Below, piece by piece: positions 1 to 7,412 of a stretch of DNA of 32,845 nucleotides. The notes below the pieces were generated by a model, which had not been told where the DNA came from, did no database searches, and was given only the letters and a program-made list of their open reading frames with translations. The first letter of the stretch is position 1. Every line of letters begins with the position of its first letter. This stretch comes from Bryobacterales bacterium (GTDB taxonomy: Bacteria; Acidobacteriota; Terriglobia; Bryobacterales; UBA6623), in the NCBI GenBank assembly GCA_028819575.1, contig JAPPLB010000137.1, forward strand, positions 1 to 32,845, read 5' to 3'. A program made the translations under genes and the position numbers.

Positions 1-25
1 TCCTGTCTGAATGATCCGCACCGCG
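1..25 (+). repeat. Possible right end of a repeat family 2 copy, cut by the window edge
   Basis: The bases TGAATGATCCGCAC at 8-21 match the right flank of the family 2 copy at 23153-23238 and, with two differences, the copy at 8944-9026. The part that would hold the paired stems lies outside the window, so this is only a candidate third copy. It ends about 20 bp before repeat family 1 copy A. Confidence 0.35.
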
Positions 26-44
26 TAGCGGGGCGGGGGCGGGA

Positions 45-253
45 CTAGCCTGCATGTCTCACCACGTGGCGAGGCGAAGTGGGTGAGAGGGCTGTCAGGA
101 CTAGGCGCAAGCCGGGCGGAGGAAAAAGGCGCGAGCCGCTTGGCGCTCGCAGGCGTACTTGAACAGTACGTTGAGCACGGCAAGCAAACGCAACGAAGTC
201 CTGGCGGTCGTATGGCGTGCTTCGACCGTCGGGTGGTGAGAAATGCAGGCTAG
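45..253 (+). repeat. Repeat family 1, copy A (full length, 'GTACTTGAACAGTAC' module)
   Basis: A 209-bp element bounded by CTAG on both sides. The terminal inverted repeats match at 20 of 21 positions around the core CCTGCATTTCTCACCAC. The interior holds further paired segments: CCGTCAGGAC-type bases near the left pair with GTCCTGGCGG near the right (one wobble in the equivalent copy H), and GTACT/AGTAC form a small hairpin with a 5-base loop. There is no internal gene, transposase or direct target duplication beyond the self-complementary CTAG. Its interior matches copy H at the window end and differs from copies C, D, F and G in the middle. It lies upstream of the DinB-like gene. The open frame running out of it into that gene is probably fortuitous. 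Confidence 0.85.
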
Positions 254-354
254 GGTTGTCCGGTCGCAAAGTATCCATCGTAACGCGGAATGGAGGCGTC
301 AAAGCCCGTAGTGGCCTCGTTTTCGACGTCCGTGAGGTTTCTGAGGTCAGGCCG

Positions 355-360
355 GATAAT
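355..360 (+). promoter_or_regulatory. Possible -10 box of a leaderless promoter for the DinB-like gene
   Basis: GATAAT lies 6 bases before the ATG at 367, so a transcript starting at the usual distance would begin at or next to the start codon. No Shine-Dalgarno sequence precedes this ATG. The expected -35 position reads GTGAGG, which is poor. Two other genes here show the same arrangement (2755-2760 and 28715-28720). Confidence 0.25.
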
Positions 361-366
361 GGGGCT

Positions 367-900
367 ATGACCCACCACGAGACCTGTGTTCATGACTTCA
401 TTTGCATCAGCCGTCACCAGCTTCGCGAGCGGCTGCGGCGGATTGAGCTTTGCATCGACAAGCTCAGCGACGATCAACTCTGGTCGCGGAATCACGAAAA
501 AGAGAACGCCGTCGGCAACTTGATTCTCCATCTGGCAGGCAATGTCCGGCAGTGGATCGTTAGTGGCGTCGGCGGCGAGACGGATGCTCGTGATCGTGAC
601 TCGGAATTTTCTCGCCGCGAACCGCTCGACCGCGGGGAGTTGATTCTCCGATTGCGCCAGGCGATCGACGAGGCGGACCGCGTGCTCGCCTCCGTCACGA
701 CCGCACAGCTAGCCCGGAAGAGGAAGGTTCAAGTGTACGAAGTGACCGGGCTGCACGCGGTCTATCATGCCGTCGAGCACTTTGCTGAGCACACGGGCCA
801 GATCATCTGGGTCACAAAGCGGCTCACTGGTGAGGATCTGAAGATCTACGGCTATCTTGACAAGCAAGGCGGAAAAGATCGACGCGAGCTGATGCCCTGA
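367..900 (+). CDS. DinB/DUF1572-like four-helix protein
   Basis: A 177-residue protein resembling the DinB/YfiT-like metal-binding superfamily, close to DUF1572. Visible family signs are an N-terminal helix with LRERLRRIELCIDKLSDDQLW, the central NLILHLAGNVRQWI helix carrying one histidine, and HAVEHFAEHTGQI near residues 141-153 carrying the other probable metal-binding histidines. Members are putative metal-dependent enzymes, often linked to thiol transfer or stress, but the substrate here cannot be told. The open frame extends upstream into repeat copy A at 217. I chose the ATG at 367 because family similarity starts there and the upstream part reads through the repeat. It is monocistronic and is followed by the short repeat copy B. 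Confidence 0.8.
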   Translation: MTHHETCVHDFICISRHQLRERLRRIELCIDKLSDDQLWSRNHEKENAVGNLILHLAGNVRQWIVSGVGGETDARDRDSEFSRREPLDRGELILRLRQAIDEADRVLASVTTAQLARKRKVQVYEVTGLHAVYHAVEHFAEHTGQIIWVTKRLTGEDLKIYGYLDKQGGKDRRELMP

Positions 901-965
901 TGTGAAAACCCATGATCCTCGCCTCGGATAGGTCGAAACGAGGCCGGTGTGACGGTACGGAAGAG

Positions 966-1007
966 TTAGCCTGCATTTCTCACCACGTCGTTACGCATGA
1001 AGGCTAA
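966..1007 (+). repeat. Repeat family 1, copy B (42-bp remnant)
   Basis: A short copy with the left core CCTGCATTTCTCACCACGT intact but almost no interior and no matching right-end core. It is still bounded by a perfect 7-bp inverted repeat, TTAGCCT at 966-972 and AGGCTAA at 1001-1007, extended inward by CAT/ATG after one mismatch. The right end overlaps the stop codon (TAG, minus strand, 1006-1004) of the LiaF-like gene. The outer bases differ from copy A (TTAG instead of CTAG), but the two ends remain complementary. Confidence 0.75.
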
Positions 1008-1495
1008 TCCGAGGCTTGCCGCGAGCGCAACGCCTTGTGGAGCAACCCCAGCCCGGCGGTGATCAGTAACAAAGGCCAGAGCCGATGGATCGAGGCGTTG
1101 AACCAGCCCATCTCTTGAAACTGGAAAATCACGCCGAGCAACAATACGATCGTTCCCGGCGTCCAGTCAAACTCTTGCCGGACTTTCTTGCTCGCCAACA
1201 GGTTGATTCCAACGGCGATCAGGATCAATGGCCAGAACGCCAATAGGTCATGGAATCGCAAAGCGTCCAGATTTACGGCCTGAAATCCGATCCCCACGCA
1301 GATGGCGGCGATGCCAAACGCTCGGGATCTTGGGTCCAGAGCCCAATGCACGCCGGCCGCGATCAAGATTAACGGCCAATAGAGCCACAGGTCCCAGAGC
1401 CGCAGGACATCGAAATTGTGAAGCAGGAACAACACTCCCAGAGCCAGGACGACAAGGCCCGGGATGAAGCCTTTCGCTGAAGGGAATGACTGCAT
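1004..1495 (-). CDS. LiaF transmembrane domain-like (DUF5668) integral membrane protein
   Basis: A 163-residue hydrophobic protein with about six membrane-spanning stretches arranged as internal repeats of a helix pair. The repeated signature is a Trp-Pro-Leu turn: LYWPLILIAAG, LAFWPLILIAVG and LWPLLLITAG. This pattern is typical of the LiaF-like N-terminal transmembrane domain (DUF5668), often tied to cell-envelope stress sensing. The soluble C-terminal domain of true LiaF is absent, so the exact role is unknown. It is the last gene of a minus-strand run, 14 bases after the dipeptidase stop, with a GGAACGGA-like ribosome site before its ATG. Its stop codon falls in the right arm of repeat copy B, so its extreme C-terminus may have been altered by that repeat. 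Confidence 0.75.
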   Translation of the reverse strand: MQSFPSAKGFIPGLVVLALGVLFLLHNFDVLRLWDLWLYWPLILIAAGVHWALDPRSRAFGIAAICVGIGFQAVNLDALRFHDLLAFWPLILIAVGINLLASKKVRQEFDWTPGTIVLLLGVIFQFQEMGWFNASIHRLWPLLLITAGLGLLHKALRSRQASD

Positions 1496-1509
1496 GGTCC
1501 GTTCCGCGA

Positions 1510-2745
1510 TCAGGCGGTCGCTGCCTGCTCTGCCGCCTTCATGACGCGCAGCGTATTTCCGCCCAGTATCTTCGCAATGTCGTGATCCGAGAAGCCCCTG
1601 CCTCGCAGCCCCTCGACGAGATTCGGGACCTTCGAGATGTCCTCCATCCCTTCGGGGGTTTGCGCGCTGACGCCGTCGAAGTCCGATCCGAGCCCGACGT
1701 GGTTGACGCCGGCCACGGTAACGGCGTGCTCGAAATGGTCGAGAAGCCGCTCGAACGGCACGCGGCCGGTGCGCTTCAAGCGCTCGAGATCGATCTTGCG
1801 AAGCTCGATCGACCGCTGCTTGCGATCATCGGCAAAGGTCTTGCGAACCGCGGCCGCCTTCTTGCTGAGATCGCTGTATTCGGGCGCATAGACGCGATGC
1901 CGGTCGTCGAGGAACTCATTGTAGAAGTTGATGTGCGCCACACCGCCGTTCTTGGCCAGCGCCCGGAGCATGTCGTCGGTCATGTTGCGCGGGTGGTTCG
2001 ACAGGGCGCGGCAGGATGAATGGGATGCGATCAGCGGGGCCTTGGCAACCTCGATCGCGTCGAAGAACGTCGGGTCGGAAACATGTGAGATGTCGACCAT
2101 CATGCCGAGACGGTTCATCGTCCGGACAACTTCGCGTCCGAATTCAGTGAGTCCCTTCGTGCGGTCCTCCTCGCCGGACGAGCCCGCCCAAGGGGTGTTC
2201 GCGCTGTGAGTCAACGTCATGTAACGGACGCCTTTCTCGAAGTGATTGCGAAGAACGTCGAGGTCCGAATCGATCGTGTGGCCGCCTTCCACGCCCATGA
2301 AGATGGCGATCTTGCCTTCGTCTTTGGCGCGGACGGCGTCGTCCGATCGAGTAGCGAGAATCAGGTCGTCGGGGTGCCTTCCGACCTCTCGGACGACGGC
2401 TTCGATGATCTCGAACGAGCGCTGCTTTGCCGACGCGGGCGATTGGGATACGGTCGTGTAGATCGAGAAGAAAACGCCCGTGACACCGCCTTCGCGCAGT
2501 CGGGGAATGTCGACCTCTGCGTAGTCGTGGCGCTGCCCGAGGTCGTAGCCTTCGTCAGCGATCAGCATCGGCGTGTCGCAATGCAGATCGATGACGATCG
2601 AACTTGCCAGCAGGTTCGAGGAAGGCGTTTGCGGCTCCTCGGCGCCGGATGTTTCGGGCTCCAGGGATGATGAGCAGCCGGTTTGCTGCAGAAGCGACGC
2701 CGCGACGCCGAGCGCGGCCGCGCCGAAACGTCGGCGGGTCAGCAT
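1510..2745 (-). CDS. Membrane dipeptidase (peptidase M19), Tat-type lipoprotein
   Basis: A 411-residue zinc dipeptidase of the renal dipeptidase family, which hydrolyses dipeptides, often with a D-residue, and some beta-lactam-like substrates. Metal-binding and catalytic residues are visible: H55 and D57 in LHCDTP, E153 in GVEGGH, H221 in DISHVSD, H242 in ASHSSCR and D355 in GLGSDFDG. The N-terminus MLTRRRFGAAALG is a Tat-like signal followed by QTGC, so it is probably exported folded and lipid-anchored at C24. A longer in-frame extension to 2934 is unlike any family N-terminus. The start at 2745 puts the signal first and lies 9 bases after a TATAAT. It sits between GDPD and the LiaF-like gene on the same strand. 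Confidence 0.9.
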   Translation of the reverse strand: MLTRRRFGAAALGVAASLLQQTGCSSSLEPETSGAEEPQTPSSNLLASSIVIDLHCDTPMLIADEGYDLGQRHDYAEVDIPRLREGGVTGVFFSIYTTVSQSPASAKQRSFEIIEAVVREVGRHPDDLILATRSDDAVRAKDEGKIAIFMGVEGGHTIDSDLDVLRNHFEKGVRYMTLTHSANTPWAGSSGEEDRTKGLTEFGREVVRTMNRLGMMVDISHVSDPTFFDAIEVAKAPLIASHSSCRALSNHPRNMTDDMLRALAKNGGVAHINFYNEFLDDRHRVYAPEYSDLSKKAAAVRKTFADDRKQRSIELRKIDLERLKRTGRVPFERLLDHFEHAVTVAGVNHVGLGSDFDGVSAQTPEGMEDISKVPNLVEGLRGRGFSDHDIAKILGGNTLRVMKAAEQAATA

Positions 2746-2754
2746 GGTCGCCTG

Positions 2755-2760
2755 ATTATA
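2755..2760 (-). promoter_or_regulatory. Candidate -10 box (TATAAT) close to the dipeptidase start
   Basis: On the minus strand a perfect TATAAT ends 9 bases before the ATG at 2745, with no ribosome-binding site between. Transcription from it would give a leader of about 2-3 bases. No good -35 is visible at the expected distance. The spacing matches the box before the gene at 28730. Confidence 0.4.
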
Positions 2761-2822
2761 ACGGGCGGAATGTTTTCGAAAACCGCTCCGGTCGGCGGGA
2801 GGCTCCAACCCGCGGTCAACCC

Positions 2823-3488
2823 TCAGCCTGTGGAGTTGAGAACGTTGGCGAGGACGGCGGGATAGTCGGTGATGAAGCCGTCGACACCGAGCCTCAGCAG
2901 TCGCTTCATGGCCGGCTCGTCGTTGACCGTCCACGCGATCACCTTGAGTTCCTCTTCGTGAACATCGGAGATCAGCTCTCGCGAAGCGAGCTTGAATTGC
3001 GGGATCACGTAGTCGATCGGCGCATTGTGGCGCAATTCCTCGTCCTGCGTGCGGTTGTAGATGTAGCCGAGTTGCAGCTCCGGTGACAGCTCGTGGACTT
3101 TGTTCAACGTGCCGGTGTCGAACGCCGAGATCATGGTGTTCGCCGGATCGCCGTGCTCGATGATGAGAGCGACAGCTTCTTCCTCGAAGCCCGGCGTCTT
3201 GAATTCGATATCGAGAAAAGTCTTCTTGCCGAATTCGATCAAGACGTCTTGGAGCAAGGGAATCTCGAACCCGTCGGGCAGCCTTCGGATGTCATCGTAG
3301 GAACTCGACTGAACCGAGTGGTGCCCGACGACAGAGGGGTGAATGACGACCAGTTGGCCGTCGGCCGTCTTGCGCACGTCCAGTTCAAAACCGTCCGCAC
3401 CCTGTTCGAGAGCTTTCCGGAAGCTCGGAACCGTGTTTTCCAACAACTCGGCGGCGCCGCGATGTCCGAAATTGAGTACCTTGGTCAC
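2823..3488 (-). CDS. Glycerophosphodiester phosphodiesterase family protein
   Basis: A 221-residue GDPD-family TIM barrel, expected to release glycerol 3-phosphate from glycerophosphodiesters. It starts with a GTG and goes straight into the catalytic GHRG (H9, R10), ENT (E17), FELDV (E35, D37) and VIH (H50). The C-terminal WTVNDEPAMKRLLRLGVDG and FITDYP are classic family motifs. One oddity is that the usual HD after the second strand is H50-P51, and the RTT turn is missing, so substrate handling may differ. There is no signal peptide, suggesting a cytoplasmic UgpQ-like enzyme. It precedes the dipeptidase by 77 bases on the same strand. Confidence 0.88.
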   Translation of the reverse strand: MTKVLNFGHRGAAELLENTVPSFRKALEQGADGFELDVRKTADGQLVVIHPSVVGHHSVQSSSYDDIRRLPDGFEIPLLQDVLIEFGKKTFLDIEFKTPGFEEEAVALIIEHGDPANTMISAFDTGTLNKVHELSPELQLGYIYNRTQDEELRHNAPIDYVIPQFKLASRELISDVHEEELKVIAWTVNDEPAMKRLLRLGVDGFITDYPAVLANVLNSTG

Positions 3489-3899
3489 AATCGTTTACCG
3501 ACACCGTGCCCCTTCGGAGGCCCGGACAGTTGCAGCGAACGCTTGGATCACGTTCGCTGCAGATTCAAAATCGCCCGTTTCTCCGTTCGAAGCAGGTACC
3601 AGTCTCCGGCATTTTGATTAAGGAATGTTCTGCTGCCGAGAAGACGCGTGCGTCTCAGGCTAGAGCTTTCAGTGCACCCGGAATCGGTCCAAGAAAATAG
3701 CTAATGTAGCACATTCCGAAAACCGCAAGTGCATTGAACCGCGATGCGTTTGTAAACGGCTGCGGGCCGGCGGCGCGGGCATCGCGCTGCGCCGGAGAAC
3801 GTTCCGCGAGACGAGACCTCGCTCGACGTCAACACCCCCGCTGGTGCAGGCCTGCATCGTGCCCGTCACAGCGCGGCATCGACAACGACTTCTGAGAGA
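3489..3899 (+). other. Intergenic stretch between divergent GDPD and cupin genes
   Basis: This 411-bp divergent region holds no credible gene. The open frames crossing it lack family similarity and ribosome sites. Its one distinct element is the perfect 11-bp inverted repeat described at 3531-3561. I found no member of repeat family 1 or 2 in it. Confidence 0.5.
3531..3561 (+). promoter_or_regulatory. Perfect 11-bp inverted repeat, possible operator or hairpin
   Basis: TGCAGCGAACG and CGTTCGCTGCA are separated by 9 bases. The hairpin lies 43 bp upstream of the GDPD start codon and has no run of T after it on either strand, so a regulator site or a structured leader is more likely than a terminator. 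Confidence 0.45.
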
Positions 3900-4232
3900 A
3901 TGTCGGACATGATCGTGACGAATGCGGCGGCGCGGGCGGTTTTCCGTGCCGGGAAAATGGGTAAGGCGGACTTGGCTTCAAGCGAGCATCTATTCGCGGG
4001 ATTGAACTCCTTCGAACCAGGCCAGGAGCATCAGCTTCACACGCACCCGGGTCAGGACAAGATCTATTTCGTCCTCGAAGGGCAGGGAGATGTGACCGTA
4101 GGGTCAGACAGCAGTCGCATCGAGGCCGGGGACCTGGTGCTCGCCCGCTCGGGCGAAGAGCATGCGCTGAGGAATCCCGGGCCGGAGCGGCTGATCGTTA
4201 TGGTCGTGATGGCGCCTCCGCCGCGCAAATGA
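3900..4232 (+). CDS. Single-domain cupin protein
   Basis: A 110-residue small cupin. Cupin motif 1 is seen as HQLHTHPGQDKIYFVLEGQG (two metal-binding histidines in HTHPGQ, a glutamate-like position and the closing glycine). Motif 2 is seen as AGDLVLARSGEEHALRNPG, supplying the last histidine. Such proteins bind a metal and act as small isomerases, dioxygenases or binding proteins; the substrate is not predictable. There is no signal peptide. A second in-frame ATG at 3909 is an alternative start. It converges on the gluconolactonase-like gene, with 19 bases between the two stops. Confidence 0.8.
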   Translation: MSDMIVTNAAARAVFRAGKMGKADLASSEHLFAGLNSFEPGQEHQLHTHPGQDKIYFVLEGQGDVTVGSDSSRIEAGDLVLARSGEEHALRNPGPERLIVMVVMAPPPRK

Positions 4233-4251
4233 CATTGCCGCGTGATCGGCT

Positions 4252-5256
4252 TTACAGGGGCGGATACGCAAGACTGCCGGCGTTCATGGTGCGGATTTCA
4301 TACAGGTTCTTGCCGGCCGTGATGTAGAGTGTACGCAACCCCTCTCCTCCGAAGGTGCAGTTCGTGACCGCGTCCTCGGGAATGGAGATCCTCCCTGCCA
4401 ACTCTCCCTCGGGAGTGATGACGTAGATCCCGGCGTGGTTCTCGGGAGGATGGTTGTTGTTTCCGGCGGCTCCATAGATGTTGCCCTTGCTGTCGATCGC
4501 CATGCCGTCAATGCCGCGGCCGCCGCCGAAGCTGTAGTGCACGCGCCCGTTGGACGGCGTGCCGTCCTCGGCGAGATCGAAAGCCATCACGCGCGCTTCC
4601 CGTGGTTCCGCGATCGTATCTGCGACGTACAGCGTTTTGCCGTCCGGGGAGATCCCGATACCGTTGGGCTTGTTGATATCCGGTCTTGTCAGGACGCGCC
4701 TGAGGCGGCCGTCGAGGTCAATCAGGTAGACGTCCTCGGTGTCCAGCTCCCTGCCGGCCTGATCACCGTAACGCGGATCGGTAAAGTAGATTCGCCCCTG
4801 GCGGTCGATCACCAGATCGTTCGGACTGTTGAGCCTCTTGCCCTCATACTGATCCGCGAGCACTTCGACTTCGCCGGACGTCAGGTCGGTGCGAGTGACC
4901 TGCCGTCCGCCGCCCGGGGCGGCTCCTTCGCACGCAATCAGGCGGCCTTCCTGATCGAAAGCCAGACCGTTGGCGCGTCGGCTGGGGTTCCGGAACTCGG
5001 TCCACCCTCCGCCGGGGCTGTGCTTGAGAATGCGATTGCCGCGGATTTCGCTGAAATAGACGTTCCCTTCGGCATCCGCGGCGGGACCTTCGGTGAATAC
5101 GACCGACACCGCCGTCCCCAGCTCCGCCCCCGCCTCCAGCACTCCGATCGGAGCCGGTGTTGGAGGCTGCTGTTCCGTTGGCGCCTGAGGTGTGCAGGCC
5201 GTCACGAGTAAGGCAGAGAAGAGCAGAGCAAGGCCGTCGCTGGGTCTGAGTGTCAT
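4252..5256 (-). CDS. SMP-30/gluconolactonase/LRE family lipoprotein
   Basis: A 334-residue six-bladed beta-propeller of the SMP-30/gluconolactonase group, which opens sugar lactones in a calcium-dependent way. Features are FTEGPAADAEGNVYFSEI (blade 1 with the metal-binding glutamate), LNSPNDLVIDRQGRIYFTDP (the NDL and TDP motifs) and NKPNGIGISPDGKTLYVAD. The N-terminus has a hydrophobic stretch ending LLVTAC, a good lipobox, so it should be an exported lipoprotein. Repeat family 1 copy C begins 26 bases upstream of its ATG, so its promoter probably lies within or beyond the repeat. The rest of the 355-bp gap to the DHH gene holds nothing else I recognise. Confidence 0.88.
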   Translation of the reverse strand: MTLRPSDGLALLFSALLVTACTPQAPTEQQPPTPAPIGVLEAGAELGTAVSVVFTEGPAADAEGNVYFSEIRGNRILKHSPGGGWTEFRNPSRRANGLAFDQEGRLIACEGAAPGGGRQVTRTDLTSGEVEVLADQYEGKRLNSPNDLVIDRQGRIYFTDPRYGDQAGRELDTEDVYLIDLDGRLRRVLTRPDINKPNGIGISPDGKTLYVADTIAEPREARVMAFDLAEDGTPSNGRVHYSFGGGRGIDGMAIDSKGNIYGAAGNNNHPPENHAGIYVITPEGELAGRISIPEDAVTNCTFGGEGLRTLYITAGKNLYEIRTMNAGSLAYPPL

Positions 5257-5281
5257 TGCAGTGGACCTGAGGAAACGTGAG

Positions 5282-5476
5282 CTGACCTGTGTTTCTCACC
5301 ACGTGGCGAGGCGAAGTGCGTGAGAGGGCCGTCAGGACGAGGCGCGGGCCGGGCGGAGGAAAAAGGCGCACGCAGCATGGCCTTTAAGGTTTTTCACGAA
5401 TCACGAGGCACGAAACACGAATCACGGCCTTTTTATCGCGTGCTTCGACCGTCGGGTAGTGAGAAATGCAGGTCAG
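5282..5476 (+). repeat. Repeat family 1, copy C (full, with five 7-bp units)
   Basis: A 195-bp copy with termini CTGACCTG and CAGGTCAG, perfectly complementary over their outer 8 bases but different from copy A. The inner terminal repeats match with three mismatches. The interior contains a tandem of a 7-bp unit (CACGAAT, CACGAGG, CACGAAA, CACGAAT, CACGGCC) at 5395-5429. It lies between the divergently arranged gluconolactonase-like and DHH genes, directly upstream of the former. Confidence 0.85.
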
Positions 5477-5611
5477 AGCGGCTGCGATGATAACGTGCCG
5501 GGCCAACTGGGTCAAGCGCCGCGGACATTTCCAAATGGAGTTGACTCGCCTTGCGGTCCGATTTTGTTGATCTTTCCCCGAGAATGAGAGATTCTATGTA
5601 GTTTTCCTTTG

Positions 5612-6568
5612 ATGCGGGTCCGCCTGTTCTATCACGACCGTTGTTTTGACGGCGCTTGTTCGGCGGCTTTGTTCGCGGAGTTCTTTCGCCGCCGTTTCGA
5701 TCCCGGCGCTGACTTCATCCTGACGGGTCTGTTCCATCGGGCCGATCAACTTTTCGATGAAGAGCTTTTCGACGGTGATGAAAACGTCATCGTCGATTTC
5801 AAGTACTCACCTTCTACGAAGCTCACTTGGTGGTTCGATCATCACCAGAGCGCGTTCCTGTCTCCGGAGGACGGAGAGCACTTCGAGCGGGATACCAGCG
5901 GAAAGAAGTTCTATGACCCGTCGTTCAAGTCGTGCACGAGGTTCATCGCAACCATTGGCCAGCAGAAGTTCTCATTCGATCCCACGGGGCTTGAGGAACT
6001 GATTCGCTGGGCGGACGTCATCGACGGCGCCCAGTACAGAGACGCGCGGGAGGCGGTCGAGATGGAGGCGGCGGCGATGAAGCTGACTCTCGTTCTGGAG
6101 GCGGCAAAGGAGAATCGCAGCAAGCAGATCATTCCTCTTCTCACCGAACATTCGCTGGACGAGATCGTTGCCCTGCCTTGGGTCAGTGAGTGCTTCGAGA
6201 CGCTCTTTCAGCGTCACATGGAGTCGATCGAGCTCATCCGGGCGCGCGGCAAGCGGAGTGGCAATACAGTCTTCTTCGACCTGTCGGATACCGACCACGG
6301 CGGATACAACAAATTCATTCCCTACTATCTGTTCCCCGAGAGCGTCTACACCGTCGCCGTTTCCGACGCTGGTTTCCGCACGAAGGTTTCGGTGGGCTCG
6401 AACCCCTGGGCTGCCGTGGAGCCTCGCCACAACCTCGCGACGATCTGTGAAAGCTACGGCGGTGGAGGCCACTCGCGTGTCGGTGCGATCAGCTATGGAC
6501 CGCAAGAGCTGAACCGGGCGCGCCGCACAGCCCGCGAGATCGTCGACAAGCTCTCAGCCACAGGTTAG
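5612..6568 (+). CDS. DHH superfamily phosphoesterase
   Basis: A 318-residue protein of the DHH phosphoesterase superfamily (RecJ, NrnA and cyclic-dinucleotide phosphodiesterase relatives), which cleave phosphoester bonds using two metal ions. Motif I reads FYHDRCFDG (H8, D9, D13), motif II VDF (D62) and motif III DHH at residues 76-78, which names the family. The C-terminal DHHA1-like substrate-binding part carries YGGGGHSRVGA. The substrate (nanoRNA, pAp, c-di-AMP) is undetermined. There is no CBS or membrane domain, so it is not GdpP-like. I chose the ATG at 5612; a TTG lies directly before it at 5609. No Shine-Dalgarno sequence is visible. It stands alone. Confidence 0.85.
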   Translation: MRVRLFYHDRCFDGACSAALFAEFFRRRFDPGADFILTGLFHRADQLFDEELFDGDENVIVDFKYSPSTKLTWWFDHHQSAFLSPEDGEHFERDTSGKKFYDPSFKSCTRFIATIGQQKFSFDPTGLEELIRWADVIDGAQYRDAREAVEMEAAAMKLTLVLEAAKENRSKQIIPLLTEHSLDEIVALPWVSECFETLFQRHMESIELIRARGKRSGNTVFFDLSDTDHGGYNKFIPYYLFPESVYTVAVSDAGFRTKVSVGSNPWAAVEPRHNLATICESYGGGGHSRVGAISYGPQELNRARRTAREIVDKLSATG

Positions 6569-6704
6569 AACCCTGGATCGCCCGGAACACGAACTACCGA
6601 TTCTGGAGCATCGAAGCACTCTATCCGCGCAGAGAAACCAATCGGGATCAACTGACCGATCGACGAACAGGCGCCGGCAGTCTGTCGGGTGTTCCGGGTC
6701 GGCC

Positions 6705-7115
6705 TCACGTCCAACTTCGTATTCGTAACCCCTTGAATCCCTGAAAGTCGCCCCTGTTCGACGTAACCAGGGTCAGCTCGCTGACGAAAGCGATCGCGGC
6801 AATCTGCCCGTCGACAAACGGCGGGGTCCTGCCTGCCGCACTCAGCCGCGCTCGCTCGATCGCATGCCAGTCGGCGGCTCGTTGGTCATACTCCAACACG
6901 GGAAAGCTTGCCAGCACCACATCCTCGATATAGCGCTCGATGGCTTCTCGTTGTCGTGACGGCGCCAGCCGCGCACAGCCGAACCGCAACTCGTGCCAGA
7001 CAGGCGCCGGAATCGCAATGTCGTCCTCGTGTTGATGCAGCAGCCGCATGACGCCGGGGGACGGCTTCGGCCTGAGAGGCTCCGAAATGATGTTGGTATC
7101 GAGCAGGTATTTCAC
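6705..7115 (-). CDS. vapC: VapC-family PIN-domain ribonuclease toxin
   Basis: A 136-residue PIN-domain RNase. The four acidic residues that hold the metal ions are in place: D6 in LLDTN, E42 in WHELRFG, D102 in FVDGQIAAIA and D123 in SNRGDF. VapC toxins cut tRNA or rRNA and are held inactive by their antitoxin. It starts with GTG only 3 bases after the antitoxin stop (TGA, then ATC, then GTG), so the two genes are translationally linked. It looks intact and probably active. Confidence 0.88.
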   Translation of the reverse strand: MKYLLDTNIISEPLRPKPSPGVMRLLHQHEDDIAIPAPVWHELRFGCARLAPSRQREAIERYIEDVVLASFPVLEYDQRAADWHAIERARLSAAGRTPPFVDGQIAAIAFVSELTLVTSNRGDFQGFKGLRIRSWT

Positions 7116-7118
7116 GAT

Positions 7119-7400
7119 TCACAACCGGACGTCGCGCCCCGCTGTTTCCGCGCGTGTCCCCGCGAACAGTTCGTCGGGGTCGAGTGCAAGCTCTGTGAGG
7201 TCTCTCTCATTGGTGAAGTCCCGGTACGCCGTGACGAAGCTGCGGCGGTTTGAAGCGAGACGCTCGAATCGCCGCAAGCCGATCAACACCGCGACGGGTT
7301 CGCCGCGCCGCGTCAACTCCACGGTCATTCCTTTCTCGGCTTCGCGAACGAGCTTCGGCAGATTGCGGCGTGCCTCGGCGATCGAATGCTTGTCAGTCAT
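7119..7400 (-). CDS. Phd/YefM-family antitoxin
   Basis: A 93-residue antitoxin. The N-terminal DNA-binding half shows the Phd/YefM pattern SIAEARRNLPKLVREAEKG, followed by VELTRRGEPVAVLIGL; the C-terminal part (from about residue 55) would wrap the toxin. It is the first gene of the pair. The ATG is preceded by GGATGGAAG, a reasonable ribosome site, and by a strong operator-like palindrome overlapping the -10 box, as expected for autoregulation by the toxin-antitoxin complex. Confidence 0.85.
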   Translation of the reverse strand: MTDKHSIAEARRNLPKLVREAEKGMTVELTRRGEPVAVLIGLRRFERLASNRRSFVTAYRDFTNERDLTELALDPDELFAGTRAETAGRDVRL

Positions 7401-7412
7401 CTTCCATCCGTG

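Noticed and set aside
217-366. Upstream extension of the DinB-like reading frame into repeat copy A
   Set aside because: The extra 50 residues are translated repeat and spacer, with no family similarity. The ATG at 367 is the better start.
2746-2934. N-terminal 63-residue extension of the dipeptidase frame
   Set aside because: It is arginine-rich antisense-type text, overlaps the GDPD end, and precedes the true Tat-lipoprotein signal.
3849-3875. GGCCTGCATCGTGCCCGTC resembling the left end of repeat family 1
   Set aside because: Only GGCCTGCAT matches; the TCTCACCAC part is absent, as are a right end and an interior.
5395-5429. Short tandem repeats that might suggest a CRISPR array
   Set aside because: The units are 7 bp, contiguous and without spacers, and they lie within repeat family 1. 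No cas gene is present.
6569-6704. Gap between the DHH and vapC genes
   Set aside because: Convergent 3' ends, but no clear terminator hairpin with a T run and no repeat copy could be found.
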